Shown here: positions 18,231 to 27,703 of the stretch, piece by piece | How positions within the stretch are numbered: position 1 is the stretch's first letter | Layout: every line of letters begins with the position of its first letter | Source: Ruminococcus sp. | Lineage (GTDB): Bacteria; Bacillota; Clostridia; Lachnospirales; Lachnospiraceae | Length of the DNA: 64,000 nt | Assembly (NCBI GenBank): GCA_023663085.1 | Contig: JAMPIB010000005.1 | Location: 31,114-95,113, forward strand | Direction: 5' to 3' | Notes under the pieces: generated by a model | What the model was told of the DNA's origin: nothing | Seen by the model: only the letters and a program-made list of their open reading frames with translations | Databases searched by the model: none | Made by a program: the position numbers and the translations under genes

Positions 18231-19334
18231 TCAATCCTTCAACATCAGCGCCACTCCCAGCGCCCACGGATAATCGCCGTAGCGCTGCGGGTACTGCGCG
18301 AAACCTTCGCATTCTCCCAGACAATCGTAAACTCTGCCGTTTTTCGTAGATTTCTGTATGGCTTTTATGCCTTTGGCCAGCGCCTCCTGATACCTGTCCC
18401 CCTGCAAAGTGCGCATCCTGATACCTTCCTGCAGGGCATAACAGATCATGGCTGTAGCGGAAGTATCCGCCGGGCCTTCCAGTGCCTGTAACTGCCAGGA
18501 AAAATAACCGTCTTTTCTCTGCCATACCAGAACGGCATCCAGCAGATTACAATAGGCGTCTTTCAGACGATCCAGACCGTATACGGTAGACATACAGCCA
18601 ACCATACCGCGCAGCAGCCAGCCGACCGAACGCCCCCAGCCGATGATACCGTATTTGTTGCCCGTTACCACATCATAACCATGATACGGCAGTCCTGTTG
18701 CCGCGTCCGTACCGTATGCCACGAAATTGGCGATCTGTTTGACGGCCAGTTCCATACTGACATCAATGTCATAAAGTCTGCCGTATTCGTACAGAAAAGG
18801 ACAGGTCAGTCCGGCCGAATCAACGAAAATATGTCCGTTTTTCTGACCCGCACGATAGGGGAAGGAACCTGTTTCATCCGTGGGATAAGCGAACGCATAA
18901 TCGACCAGACGGGTAAGCGCACTCTGGTACTGTGCGATATTCTTCTCATTTACGATATCGTTCTCCCTATGCTCTTTTTCATATTCTTTACAGATGCCGA
19001 GCACGACTTCTCCGGCCAGCAGGTCATCCAGATAATAGATGGGGCACTGTTTTTTGATCCATCTGGTAAAGTAGGCGGATAGAGCCATCTCTATTTTCTG
19101 TACCAGAAACGCTTCTGTCTCGCCTTCTGCGTCACGCGCATCCAGCAGTTCCTGCCGGCAATGCCACAATCCGGCCGCGAGAAGACCTGTCGGCCAGAAA
19201 ATATAATCTTCTTCCGCAATGGACTGTCTGAGGATATATTTTTTTACAGTACGCTTTAATCTGGTCTTGTGATCCCAGAGTCCGTAGGAAAGCAGTTCCT
19301 CGCAGGCCGTTCTTATCAAATCCACTTTATCCAT
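18231..19334 (-). CDS. GH88/GH105-type unsaturated uronyl hydrolase-like protein
   Basis: This 367-residue (alpha/alpha)6-barrel glycosidase is without a signal peptide and so probably cytoplasmic. The family landmarks fit GH88/GH105: FVDSAGLTCPFL with the candidate catalytic Asp172, YHGYD (217-221), GWGRSVGW (232-239), DTSATAM, and the end YPQRYGDYPWALG. Known members remove an unsaturated uronic acid left by polysaccharide lyases. Finding one between a flippase and a polymerase gene is unexpected, and no lyase gene is visible. It may trim or quality-control uronic acid glycans, or the fold may have another use. The ribosome site is GGGGGA, 5 bases before the ATG. Confidence 0.82.
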   Translation of the reverse strand: MDKVDLIRTACEELLSYGLWDHKTRLKRTVKKYILRQSIAEEDYIFWPTGLLAAGLWHCRQELLDARDAEGETEAFLVQKIEMALSAYFTRWIKKQCPIYYLDDLLAGEVVLGICKEYEKEHRENDIVNEKNIAQYQSALTRLVDYAFAYPTDETGSFPYRAGQKNGHIFVDSAGLTCPFLYEYGRLYDIDVSMELAVKQIANFVAYGTDAATGLPYHGYDVVTGNKYGIIGWGRSVGWLLRGMVGCMSTVYGLDRLKDAYCNLLDAVLVWQRKDGYFSWQLQALEGPADTSATAMICYALQEGIRMRTLQGDRYQEALAKGIKAIQKSTKNGRVYDCLGECEGFAQYPQRYGDYPWALGVALMLKD

Positions 19335-19358
19335 ATATATCCCCCATTTCCTACACTA

Positions 19359-20894
19359 CTATGATCTCCGTGGCAGTTTCCGGCGTACAATTTCCCACAG
19401 ATAGGCAAACTCCTCCGTCTTCCGGAACAGGCATAAAAACGCCAGATTGTATACCACTGTAATGACCGCCGCCATAACGATAAACACAGGGATACCCATC
19501 TGCGCCAGCAAAAGATTCTTTACCGGTATCAGTACGATAACTACACAGGCTATCGTCCCCATATATTTCAGAGAGTCCTTAAAATAGTTCATGGTATTCT
19601 GCGCAAAGCAGTCTTTGTAAATGATGAACGGCTGGATCAGATTGGCCATGATCCCCGAAACGACAGTTCCCACATAAACCCCGGCCAGACCGATCCATTT
19701 GATGCCTATGATGGAGATCACAAGGTTCACGCCGCCCTGGATAAGCGCCAGATAGCGGTCTTTCTCCACAACGCCGGCCGCAATTTTAAAATTAACCAAT
19801 ACAGTCCGGCTGCCTTTTAAATAAAAATCTATCAGGATCAGGGATAACACCGTCTGTCCCAGCTCCCACGATCCATCCAGCCATATCCCCGTGACAAACG
19901 GCGACAAAAGCAGGAAAAAACCGCTGAAGGCATAACCGTAAAGCCAGCAGGCCACGAAACGGTACACTTTAAATACCCCGTACTGCTTTTCTTTGGACTC
20001 TGTGGCTACCAGATTGCCGAGACCCGAAACGATGGAGTTAAAGATGATATTGATAAAGTTCGCTGCATAAGTAATGATATACGTATAATTCCCTACCAGA
20101 CCGACCAGGTCCAGATTGAGGAAATAAGTGATGATGATGTTATCCGTGGAAAGTCTGGCCACATCGCCTATTTTATGAAACATCATCGCCTTCGTCTTGG
20201 TGACGACAGTATCTATCTCTTCTTTTTTCAGTTTCTCTACTTTCCGCTCCCGCAGATAAGGATAGAGACGGTTAAAATAAATGCTGACCGCTATTTTCTG
20301 CAGCAGTTCAATAGCCGCCTGCATCAGCAGATAGAGCAGGAAGTTCTTCGTAAGCAGCAGTACAACGATCTGAAAGGCAACCGTGACCATTCTGGTGATG
20401 GTCGTGATGGTCGTCTGGATATAATTTTTCTGTTCAGCATTGGCCAGACTGTATTTATAGGCCACAAAATAGGAACTGACCGTATTAAAAAGAAAAATAA
20501 GATAATAGATCATCAGTTCCCGCACGGAGATACTGCCTCTTTTATCCGCCGTGATCAGCTGCGGTAAAAAGGGCGTCAGCGCCAGTCCCACGGCGGCGAT
20601 CACTCCCGCTATGACCAGATAGGCCCTTTTATAAAGCTGCATATAGGACTTTATTTTTTCCCTGTCGCCAGCGGCTACGGGTTTATATAAACTGTAATTG
20701 ATAGCCGTGCCGATTCCCAGTTCCGCCAAAGATAGCATCCCCAGGATGTTCGTATATAAGTCATTCACGCCGAGCAGAGTCTTGCCAAGAGTCCGGATAA
20801 ATACGGTCTTTTGCCAGAATCCCAAAAGCAGGATGATGATGTTGCTGATATATCCGAAGAAAATATTTTTCTCCGCCTGTTTTACTCTGCCCAT
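19359..20894 (-). CDS. wzx: Wzx-type polysaccharide flippase (MATE/MOP superfamily)
   Basis: This protein of about 511 residues has roughly 14 predicted helices. It starts MGRVKQAEKNIFFGYISNII, a typical Wzx N-terminus, then FWQKTVFIRTLGKTLLGVNDLYT and ISIIGIKWIGLAGVYVGTV. The expected role is to flip undecaprenyl-PP-linked repeat units to the outer face for a Wzy polymerase. It is the only Wzx in the window, beside two ABC exporters. I choose the start at 20894, which follows AGAAAGGCATGTT. A longer frame from 20981 would overlap the upstream pyruvyltransferase gene and adds a non-conserved extension. Confidence 0.9.
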   Translation of the reverse strand: MGRVKQAEKNIFFGYISNIIILLLGFWQKTVFIRTLGKTLLGVNDLYTNILGMLSLAELGIGTAINYSLYKPVAAGDREKIKSYMQLYKRAYLVIAGVIAAVGLALTPFLPQLITADKRGSISVRELMIYYLIFLFNTVSSYFVAYKYSLANAEQKNYIQTTITTITRMVTVAFQIVVLLLTKNFLLYLLMQAAIELLQKIAVSIYFNRLYPYLRERKVEKLKKEEIDTVVTKTKAMMFHKIGDVARLSTDNIIITYFLNLDLVGLVGNYTYIITYAANFINIIFNSIVSGLGNLVATESKEKQYGVFKVYRFVACWLYGYAFSGFFLLLSPFVTGIWLDGSWELGQTVLSLILIDFYLKGSRTVLVNFKIAAGVVEKDRYLALIQGGVNLVISIIGIKWIGLAGVYVGTVVSGIMANLIQPFIIYKDCFAQNTMNYFKDSLKYMGTIACVVIVLIPVKNLLLAQMGIPVFIVMAAVITVVYNLAFLCLFRKTEEFAYLWEIVRRKLPRRS

Positions 20895-20914
20895 AACATG
20901 CCTTTCTTTCTTCG

Positions 20915-22099
20915 TTACGCTTCTTTTACCTGCTGCCAGATCTTTAAAACTTCCTGACCGGCCGCCCTTGACTGCTCGCAATATTCCGGCATGATGCGCT
21001 GCAGCCTCTCCCGGATCTCATCTTCGTGTTCCAGCAGCCACTCATAGGCTCCGAGTAATTCTTCCGGCTCCTGCAATGCCTGCACCGGCAGGACATAATG
21101 CTCTTCCTGTCCGAACAAGTCTCTGGCAATCCCCAGCGCCTTGACGGAATACCCGACCACCAGCGTCGGCACGCAGCTTGAATAGGCCGCGATCGTGGCA
21201 TGCGTCCTCGCCCCGATAAAGGCTCTGCACTGTGAGATGATATATTTTAATTTCTGACAGGACATGTCCGAAAAAAGCACGACCCTCTCTTCGTCCTCAT
21301 ATCCCTTGTAAAGCTCCTGCAGCGTAAGTCTGTCGTCATTGTAGTTCCACATCACATGCGGTATCAGTGCGATATGGTCATCACTCGTCTGTAAGATATG
21401 ATCGATCAGCCTGCGGTAATTATGCAGCGTGATCCCCTCCACTTTTTCATAGCGCACGATCATGGGGCTGATGTTGATACCTATCGTCCGGCCCGGCACA
21501 AACCCCTCCGGCAGGTCAATTTCTTCCGGTTCCAGAGAAAAAGCAGGGTCTGGAAAATATTTTACGTTATCGACGATACCCGCATTTTTTAACGCCTGAT
21601 CGGTAATGGATTCCCGCGGCGTGATCAGCGCATAGCGCTTCATATCGGCGACCACTTCCGGTTCTTTTAATAATTCCGGCTCTATGGATACGCCCCATAA
21701 AATCGTCTTAGACCCGGCCCTGTTAAATGTACTGTTGGCCACGATAGCCTCTTTTTTGGACAATTCATAGCAGTACAGATCCCCGCCAATGGAAAGATAG
21801 AGCGGCGCGCGGTTTTTGCCAAGTACTTTACGGAAACGGTATCGCATGAACGATTCGGGGTCATGAAAAATGGCCCGCCACGCATAATACCAGACATGCG
21901 CGAAAAAATGCTCCGCAATCTTTTTTTCCTGTAAGATATCGCACAACGGTTCTAACGAATAAAACCTGTCTTCTTTTTCACTGTTGGTCACAAGCAGCCT
22001 GGGGACGTCTCCCAGCATATGGCAGGTACTGTTTACAATGGCTTCACAGCCATGATTCCCGCTGCCGCCGTGCATGTACATGACAATTCTGTTATCCAT
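20915..22099 (-). CDS. Polysaccharide pyruvyl transferase family protein
   Basis: This 394-residue GT-B-like enzyme starts MDNRIVMYMHGGSGNHGCEA with the family's glycine-rich loop. It also has LYLSIGGDLYCYEL and SKTILWGVSIEP in the first half, GINISPMIVRY in the middle, and the late ARTHATIAAYSSCVPTLVVGYS. Members such as CsaB, WcaK or EpsO add a pyruvate ketal from PEP to a sugar, giving the polymer negative charge. Some members act otherwise, so the exact reaction is inferred. The start at 22099 has GAAAGGA about 11 bases upstream. An ATT-type start further upstream (22144) would overlap the GT2 gene. Confidence 0.87.
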   Translation of the reverse strand: MDNRIVMYMHGGSGNHGCEAIVNSTCHMLGDVPRLLVTNSEKEDRFYSLEPLCDILQEKKIAEHFFAHVWYYAWRAIFHDPESFMRYRFRKVLGKNRAPLYLSIGGDLYCYELSKKEAIVANSTFNRAGSKTILWGVSIEPELLKEPEVVADMKRYALITPRESITDQALKNAGIVDNVKYFPDPAFSLEPEEIDLPEGFVPGRTIGINISPMIVRYEKVEGITLHNYRRLIDHILQTSDDHIALIPHVMWNYNDDRLTLQELYKGYEDEERVVLFSDMSCQKLKYIISQCRAFIGARTHATIAAYSSCVPTLVVGYSVKALGIARDLFGQEEHYVLPVQALQEPEELLGAYEWLLEHEDEIRERLQRIMPEYCEQSRAAGQEVLKIWQQVKEA

Positions 22100-22115
22100 T
22101 CTCACACGATTCCTT

Positions 22116-23153
22116 TCAACTCTGCACCCTGCCTTTTTTATCATAGCTTTTTATGATCTTTCGCAGTATTTTCAGCAGCATTGTATTCGGATACTGCATA
22201 CCGAGATACAACAGGGCGTTGGATCTGTTTCTTATGGATACCGGCGTACTGACAATTTTCTCCCGCACTCCGGCATTCATATAAATATCCTGTATCCTGC
22301 GGACATAATTCTTCCCAGGATTACGCAGTTCGTTTTTCATGACAAGCATCATCATATAACAATATTCCCTGCGCAGAGCCGCTTCGCCGTCTGTGACATT
22401 TTTCTCGCGGACGATACGCTCCATGATCTGATACCATGTTTCCACATCCTCCGCCATGCCGGCATTATAGCCATGGACGATGGAATCTTCCACATACCGG
22501 TAATGATAAAACAGCGCCTCTTCCATGATTACGATCCGTCTGCTGCCCAGCAGGGCCGGATAGATCAGTTCAACGTCATCTCCCATACGCAGTTTCGTAT
22601 CATAATACGTTTCATTTCCTTCAAAGACCGACTTTTCACAGAGTTTCATACACCGTGATAACGGTATGATCCTGACTTCGCTGCCGATCAGTTTATCCTT
22701 GATCTCCTTTTGCAGTTTCATACCTTCATAGACCCCCGGTTTTAACGGCGATATCACGGAAACAGTTTCCTTTTGCTTCTCCAGTACGTGATTACAGCAG
22801 ACGATCTCTCCTCTCTGCCCGTTTAGACGCGCCGCCATTTCCTTAAGCATCTCTTTGCTGACATGATCGTCACTGTCAACAAACATATAATAATCGCCCT
22901 CTGCGTTCTGCATTCCCGTCAGTACAGCCGCCATCGGCCCGCCGTTAGGCTGATGGAATACACGGACACGCTCATCAGAAGCGGCATAACGCTCGCAGAT
23001 CTCCCCGCTGCCATCCTCCGAGCCATCATCCACCAGTAAGATCTCCGTATTCTGATAAGTCTGCTGCAGGATGCTGTCTATACACTGTTCCAGATAATCA
23101 CATTTATTATATACCGGTACGATCACACTGATCTTATATTTTTCTTTTTTCAT
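22116..23153 (-). CDS. GT2 family glycosyltransferase
   Basis: This 345-residue enzyme has a GT-A domain with ISVIVPVYNKCDYLEQCIDS at the N-terminus, LLVDDGSEDGSGEIC, and the metal-binding FVDSDDHVS near residue 100. A helical C-terminal extension (from about residue 210) follows, common in capsule GT2 enzymes. It acts in the cytoplasm on a lipid-linked acceptor, with unknown donor. The leader is AGAAAGGCATTACAGG directly before the ATG. It is one of three closely similar GT2 genes here (with 24133-25149 and 36214-37335). Confidence 0.9.
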   Translation of the reverse strand: MKKEKYKISVIVPVYNKCDYLEQCIDSILQQTYQNTEILLVDDGSEDGSGEICERYAASDERVRVFHQPNGGPMAAVLTGMQNAEGDYYMFVDSDDHVSKEMLKEMAARLNGQRGEIVCCNHVLEKQKETVSVISPLKPGVYEGMKLQKEIKDKLIGSEVRIIPLSRCMKLCEKSVFEGNETYYDTKLRMGDDVELIYPALLGSRRIVIMEEALFYHYRYVEDSIVHGYNAGMAEDVETWYQIMERIVREKNVTDGEAALRREYCYMMMLVMKNELRNPGKNYVRRIQDIYMNAGVREKIVSTPVSIRNRSNALLYLGMQYPNTMLLKILRKIIKSYDKKGRVQS

Positions 23154-23169
23154 CCTGTAATGCCTTTCT

Positions 23170-24096
23170 CTATAAAACTTTTCCCTGCGGTGTTATCAAT
23201 GTCCAGCCGGCCCACAATTCCTTCATCTGCTCCGGGATGCAGATCTGTGTATTTTTATGGATGGAAGGACGTATCATGATCTTGTCCGCATACGGATTCA
23301 GCCTCGCCCCCCAGAAACTGAAAGTACTGTTGGCACAGATATTATGCCGGCAATGACTCATCAGCATGATATCATAAAAGCTGTCCTTTCCCTGATTCCA
23401 GTCGATAACCGTAAATTCGTCTCCCCGATAGTGTTCCCGCACATAAGGGATATCATCGGAAAACAGATAAAACCTGGCATCCGGAAAACGTTCTTTCATA
23501 TAGGTTACTGCACTCTCATAATAAGTATCTTTACAGATATTGCCAAAAAGTGTTTTATTCACATCATCCAGATAGTCGCCCCGTCTGATATGGAGGCTGA
23601 CCGAATCCGTGTGCGCCATTTCTTCCATGATCTGTTCATTTTTATGCTGCAATCCTTCGTCCACACTTTGGGGAAAACGGATGTCTTTCCGCAGCCTGCC
23701 CAGAATATCGGCATAGTATTTTTCACAGGCCCAATATCCGACCAGATATTTGTTGCGGAAGGAAAAAATATTCTCATGATACATATCGCTTTCCGTAAAA
23801 ACCGGATTACCGGCCGGGTACAGTTTCCGCTTTAACTTACTGACAAAACTTTCATCCTCTTCCCACAATCTGCCCAGCAGGCCGCGGATTTCTTCCTCAG
23901 AAGCCGACTGGTATGTTATGCCCTGCAGATAATCAAGTTCCAGTTCACGCTTCGTAAGTCCCGCTTTTGACTCCGGCATATCCGCAAACCAGGAAATGTC
24001 CAGTCTGACCTCTTTTCCCTCCGCTTTCAACTTTCTATACAGGGCATACTGCTGCAGCTGATTGCCCAGACCGCCCATGATTCTGACTATTATCAT
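23170..24096 (-). CDS. GT11 family alpha-1,2-fucosyltransferase-like enzyme
   Basis: This 308-residue GT-B protein has the GT11 hallmarks: IIVRIMGGLGNQLQQYALYR at the start (GDP-sugar pocket), the SLHIRRGDYLDD motif with the essential HxRRGDY signature, and the late ANSTFSFWGARLN. Family members transfer fucose from GDP-fucose in alpha-1,2 linkage to galactose. No GDP-fucose synthesis gene is in the window, so the donor must come from genes elsewhere. It sits between two GT2 genes in the same operon. A close paralogue is at 35303-36217. Confidence 0.9.
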   Translation of the reverse strand: MIIVRIMGGLGNQLQQYALYRKLKAEGKEVRLDISWFADMPESKAGLTKRELELDYLQGITYQSASEEEIRGLLGRLWEEDESFVSKLKRKLYPAGNPVFTESDMYHENIFSFRNKYLVGYWACEKYYADILGRLRKDIRFPQSVDEGLQHKNEQIMEEMAHTDSVSLHIRRGDYLDDVNKTLFGNICKDTYYESAVTYMKERFPDARFYLFSDDIPYVREHYRGDEFTVIDWNQGKDSFYDIMLMSHCRHNICANSTFSFWGARLNPYADKIMIRPSIHKNTQICIPEQMKELWAGWTLITPQGKVL

Positions 24097-24132
24097 ATCC
24101 GTTCTTTCCTCTCCGCCTTATACTTCCTGTCC

Positions 24133-25149
24133 TTACCTGTCTCGTTTCCCCGCCTCTTTTATATGATACAGGAAAAGATATAACGCCGGCATATGGGCAA
24201 ACAGCCCGGTCTTTATCTTATATCCTGTGGAAAGTCCCGCGTATGCCCCCGGCACGCACAGCGCCTGCTTTAACCTGCTGTGGCATATTCCGGTATAGCG
24301 GCTGTTCTCACGCCGCCCGCAGGCAGGCAGCCCCGCGATCTTCCCAGCCGTGAGCATGATCCCCATGATAAGGAGCGTTGTAGCCTGTACATAAAGATCT
24401 TCTTTGCCATCTATCTCCCGGATCTTATCCCGCGCAATCTCCCAGCAGGTGATCTGATCCATATAACGGGGACTAAAGCGCCTGTTCATGGCGCCGTTCG
24501 GATTCTGAAAATAACCGTATCCCGGATACGCCGACTCAGCGACCTTTCCAGCCCCGGACAGCACGTCCAGCACAAAGAGCAGGTCTTCCCCGATAGAAAG
24601 CTCCCTGCGGAAACGGACATGCGCTAACGCTTCTTTTTTATATAACTTGCTCCAGCAGCGGCTGTTTCCCTGAAGAACAGCATTTCTGACATATGTGTCA
24701 GGTGTATAAGTCCGCCATTCCACGCCCGCCTGTCCACCATCTTTTCCAACGGCATGTTCCTGCCACTGTGCTTCGCTCTCCCATGTAAAAAAGCGGCAGC
24801 CCGCCATATCGCTTGCCGTCTTCACGATACCTTCATATAAAACATCCAGCATCCTGTCATGCAGTCTGTCATCTGCATCCACAAATGTCACATAATCGCC
24901 GGCGGCCGCCTGCAGACCTGTATTTCGCGCCACCGAAACCCCGTCGTCATTCGTCGTTATCACGCTGATATTATCATACGTTTCCTGCAACTGCTCACAG
25001 ACTCTGCCTGTCCCATCCGTAGAACCGTCATTTATAATGATGATCTCCAGATTCCGGTATGTCTGTTTCTCGATACTTTCAATACAGCCGGAAAGACAGG
25101 TTTCTCCGTTATAGACCGGCACGATAACGCTTATCAATGCTTTTTCCAA
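24133..25149 (-). CDS. GT2 family glycosyltransferase
   Basis: This 338-residue GT-A enzyme has SVIVPVYNGETCLSGCIES, IIINDGSTDGTGRVCEQ and TFVDADDRLHDRML. It is related to the two other long GT2 proteins of the locus. The start codon is TTG at 25149, chosen because GGAGG lies 7 bases upstream and overlaps the last codons of the preceding GT4 gene, and no ATG is near. Two bases separate the genes, so they are co-translated. Sugar specificity is unknown. Confidence 0.88.
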   Translation of the reverse strand: MEKALISVIVPVYNGETCLSGCIESIEKQTYRNLEIIIINDGSTDGTGRVCEQLQETYDNISVITTNDDGVSVARNTGLQAAAGDYVTFVDADDRLHDRMLDVLYEGIVKTASDMAGCRFFTWESEAQWQEHAVGKDGGQAGVEWRTYTPDTYVRNAVLQGNSRCWSKLYKKEALAHVRFRRELSIGEDLLFVLDVLSGAGKVAESAYPGYGYFQNPNGAMNRRFSPRYMDQITCWEIARDKIREIDGKEDLYVQATTLLIMGIMLTAGKIAGLPACGRRENSRYTGICHSRLKQALCVPGAYAGLSTGYKIKTGLFAHMPALYLFLYHIKEAGKRDR

Positions 25150-25151
25150 TA

Positions 25152-26216
25152 CTATGCCTCCTGCATAAGACCTTCATAGATTTTCAGCAGTTTTGCCATA
25201 TTATCCTCTATCGAAAATTCGTTTTCCGCTTTCCGGCGTGCACACTGTCCGAGACGGCTGCACAAATTGGCATCGCCTAAGAGCCTGAGCAGGACTTTTT
25301 CCAGTGTCTGCGTATCCTGCGGCCTTACAAAAAGCCCGGTCACGTCATCCGTTATCATCTCCGGGATCCCGCCCGTCTTAGAAGCCGCAACTGCACAGGC
25401 ATAGGCCATTGCCTCCAAAATAGACACCGACTGCCCTTCAAAATAGGATGGCAGTACGAAAATATCACATTCCTGTAAATATCTCTTCTTTTCTTCCCCG
25501 CTGATCCAGCCTAAATCCGTCACATAAGCAGAAAGCGCCGCGGCTTTGTTTTTTAACTTGGCATCCTCCCAGATGCCGCCCAGATACAGATGCACGTCTG
25601 CATACTGCTTTTGCAGGGCAGGCATGACCGCAAGCAGTTCTTCAATACCTTTCGCCTTACACAGTCTGCCCAGAAAAAGTATCTTATGGAGACCGTATTG
25701 TTTCTCTATCTGCTGCGGGATGCGGATGGAGTCCGGGAAAACGATGATCTTTCCTTCTTCGATCAGCGTGGCGAAGAAGGACTTCCAGGCCGAACCGAGT
25801 ACGAGAAATACATCTCCCATGGAAAGGACTTTCTGTACGCGCCGCCTGCCGCTTTCTGACAACTCTTTATGATAAAACTCCTCAAAATTCCCGCCATGCT
25901 GGTGAATGATTATTTTTTTATGAAAAAAATGCGCCGTCCGGATAAACAGAGATTTCCGGTAATAACTGGAATCCGAAGCCATATTCACATGCACGATATC
26001 ATAAGCGGAGAGTCTGACCAGAAAAAGAAGATAGGCTTTCAGCGCCTGTAACAGCTTCTTTATCTTCGAGCCTTCCACCATCGTAGCGATATAACATAAC
26101 TCCACCATACGGTCAAGACCGGCATCATAGTAATTATTCACGACCCCCGATATCCCGCCGTGAACGCTGCGGGCCGGGCCGATCATCAACACTTTGGGCT
26201 TTTTTTCCGTAACCAT
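25152..26216 (-). CDS. GT4 family glycosyltransferase
   Basis: This 354-residue GT-B protein opens with KVLMIGPARSVHGGISGVVNNY, a GT4 N-domain loop. KILFLGRLCKAKGIEELLAV starts the C-domain, and the donor-binding part is SYFEGQSVSILEAMAYACAV followed by KTGGIPEMITDDVTGLFV. A helix-rich basic stretch near residues 60-80 could dock at the membrane. It begins one base after the WbaP-type gene ends, so it may add the second sugar to the primed lipid, although this order is only inferred from adjacency. Confidence 0.9.
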   Translation of the reverse strand: MVTEKKPKVLMIGPARSVHGGISGVVNNYYDAGLDRMVELCYIATMVEGSKIKKLLQALKAYLLFLVRLSAYDIVHVNMASDSSYYRKSLFIRTAHFFHKKIIIHQHGGNFEEFYHKELSESGRRRVQKVLSMGDVFLVLGSAWKSFFATLIEEGKIIVFPDSIRIPQQIEKQYGLHKILFLGRLCKAKGIEELLAVMPALQKQYADVHLYLGGIWEDAKLKNKAAALSAYVTDLGWISGEEKKRYLQECDIFVLPSYFEGQSVSILEAMAYACAVAASKTGGIPEMITDDVTGLFVRPQDTQTLEKVLLRLLGDANLCSRLGQCARRKAENEFSIEDNMAKLLKIYEGLMQEA

Positions 26217-27629
26217 CTATTTTGAACCTTTCCCCGTCAGAACGACCCACACGGTCTGCACCAGTATCTTGATATCCAGACCCAGCGTCCAGTTATCAAT
26301 ATATTCCAGATCATATTTGACCACATCATCAAAATCGACGATCTCGCTGCGCCCGCTGATCTGCCACAGGCCGGTCAGTCCCGGCGTCATACTGATGCGC
26401 CTCCTGTAATGAGAATTGTATTTTTCAAATTCATCTTCCGTCGGCGGCCTTGTCCCGACCAGACTCATATCGCCTTTTACAATATTAAAAAACTGCGGCA
26501 GTTCGTCGATGCTCGTCTTACGGATGAATTTCCCTACTTTGGTGATACGCGGGTCATTTTCCATCTTAAACATCAATCCCTGCATTTCGTTTAACGATTC
26601 CAGTTCCTTCTTACGCGCTTCAGCATCCATGTACATGGAGCGGAATTTATATATTTTAAAGCGTCTGCCGTTCTTGCCGATACGGGTCTGTGCAAATAAC
26701 ACCGGCCCCGGAGAGTCTATCTTGATCGCCAGCGCCACAAACGGCGTTATCACAATCGTAATAACCAGACCAACCAGTCCGCCCGCGATGTCGATCAGAC
26801 GCTTTATCATCATCCTTCGGTAGTCAAAGTGATTGATAGAATAGGTAACGACCGTATAACCGGCAAATTTCCCGACCCGGATCTCCTTCTGCGGTCTGTC
26901 TATGATATCAATGTTAAAATGACAGGCTATGCCCATGGATTCCAGATCATAGATGATATGCTTCACATACTCATTGTCTTCATCCGGCAGATTGATGAAC
27001 ACTTCATCAAGCGGCATCTGTCTGGCCATTTCCAGCATATCCTCCCTGCCTGCCGTCACTTTTATGCCATCGATGATAACGCCCCTCCTGTCGGCATCCA
27101 CACAGGCTAAGGCCACAATTTCGTATTCGATATCCAGATTCTGCCGCAGGCGGCTGATGGTTTTTTGTAAGACCGCATCTTTGGCTATGACCATGATCTT
27201 TACGACATTAGACTGCGCCGTAAAGTAAGCCCGCAGTACTTTTTTCATAAAAAGGCGTACCAGCCAGACGACGATAAGGTCAAAGACGGTAAAATAGCCC
27301 CATACGCTTCGGGAAAACAATTCTCCGCGCCGGATCATGAACAGAAAACTGGCTATCGCCAGCGCCATGAAGATATTGAACTTTAATACCGCCATAAATT
27401 CCACGAATATGCCGCGTTTGATAAAATCCCGGTTCCAGTCGAGCAGAAAGCTGTAGATCGTGCAGAACAACAAAAAACAGATGTAGACCAGAAAATGGAT
27501 CTCCGGTTCCATGACTCTGCTGAATTTACCGTAACGTATTAAAATGGCGATGATATAAGAGACCGTTATGCTGAGCAGATCCGCGAATAACAGCAGATAG
27601 CTCTCTACGATAGTTTTTTTACGGTTCAT
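26217..27629 (-). CDS. WbaP-type undecaprenyl-phosphate sugar phosphotransferase
   Basis: This is the initiating polyprenol-phosphate phosphoglycosyltransferase of the locus, 470 residues. Four or five N-terminal helices (about 8-130) are followed by a CoA-binding-like linker domain (about 140-260) and the catalytic bacterial sugar transferase domain from about 275: KRLIDIAGG, PGPVLFAQTRIGKNG, YKFRSM, the Asp-Glu dyad in SIDELPQFFN (D375, E376), and SLVGTRPP. It transfers a sugar-1-phosphate (galactose, glucose or HexNAc type) from a UDP-sugar to undecaprenyl phosphate. Its leader contains GGAGAAAGG, and a candidate promoter lies just upstream. Confidence 0.93.
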   Translation of the reverse strand: MNRKKTIVESYLLLFADLLSITVSYIIAILIRYGKFSRVMEPEIHFLVYICFLLFCTIYSFLLDWNRDFIKRGIFVEFMAVLKFNIFMALAIASFLFMIRRGELFSRSVWGYFTVFDLIVVWLVRLFMKKVLRAYFTAQSNVVKIMVIAKDAVLQKTISRLRQNLDIEYEIVALACVDADRRGVIIDGIKVTAGREDMLEMARQMPLDEVFINLPDEDNEYVKHIIYDLESMGIACHFNIDIIDRPQKEIRVGKFAGYTVVTYSINHFDYRRMMIKRLIDIAGGLVGLVITIVITPFVALAIKIDSPGPVLFAQTRIGKNGRRFKIYKFRSMYMDAEARKKELESLNEMQGLMFKMENDPRITKVGKFIRKTSIDELPQFFNIVKGDMSLVGTRPPTEDEFEKYNSHYRRRISMTPGLTGLWQISGRSEIVDFDDVVKYDLEYIDNWTLGLDIKILVQTVWVVLTGKGSK

Positions 27630-27674
27630 AACGCCTGTTATCCTTTCTCCTGATCCATTACCATACTTCCCTAA

Positions 27675-27703
27675 ATGTTACCATGCCATGAAGCGGCGGT
27701 CAA
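27675..27703 (-). promoter_or_regulatory. Candidate sigma-A promoter before the WbaP-type gene
   Basis: The minus strand shows TTGACC (27698-27703) and TAACAT (27675-27680) separated by 17 bases, matching the -35 box at 5/6 and the -10 box at 4/6. It overlaps the stop codon of the upstream polymerase gene and lies about 40 bases before the start codon. The 70-base gap here is one of the larger ones in the operon, consistent with an internal promoter, but no experimental support exists. Confidence 0.4.

Noticed and set aside
18202-18525. N-terminal extension of the polymerase frame
   Set aside because: It overlaps the end of the GH88/GH105 gene. The ATG at 18201 has a good AGGAG site and begins the membrane protein.
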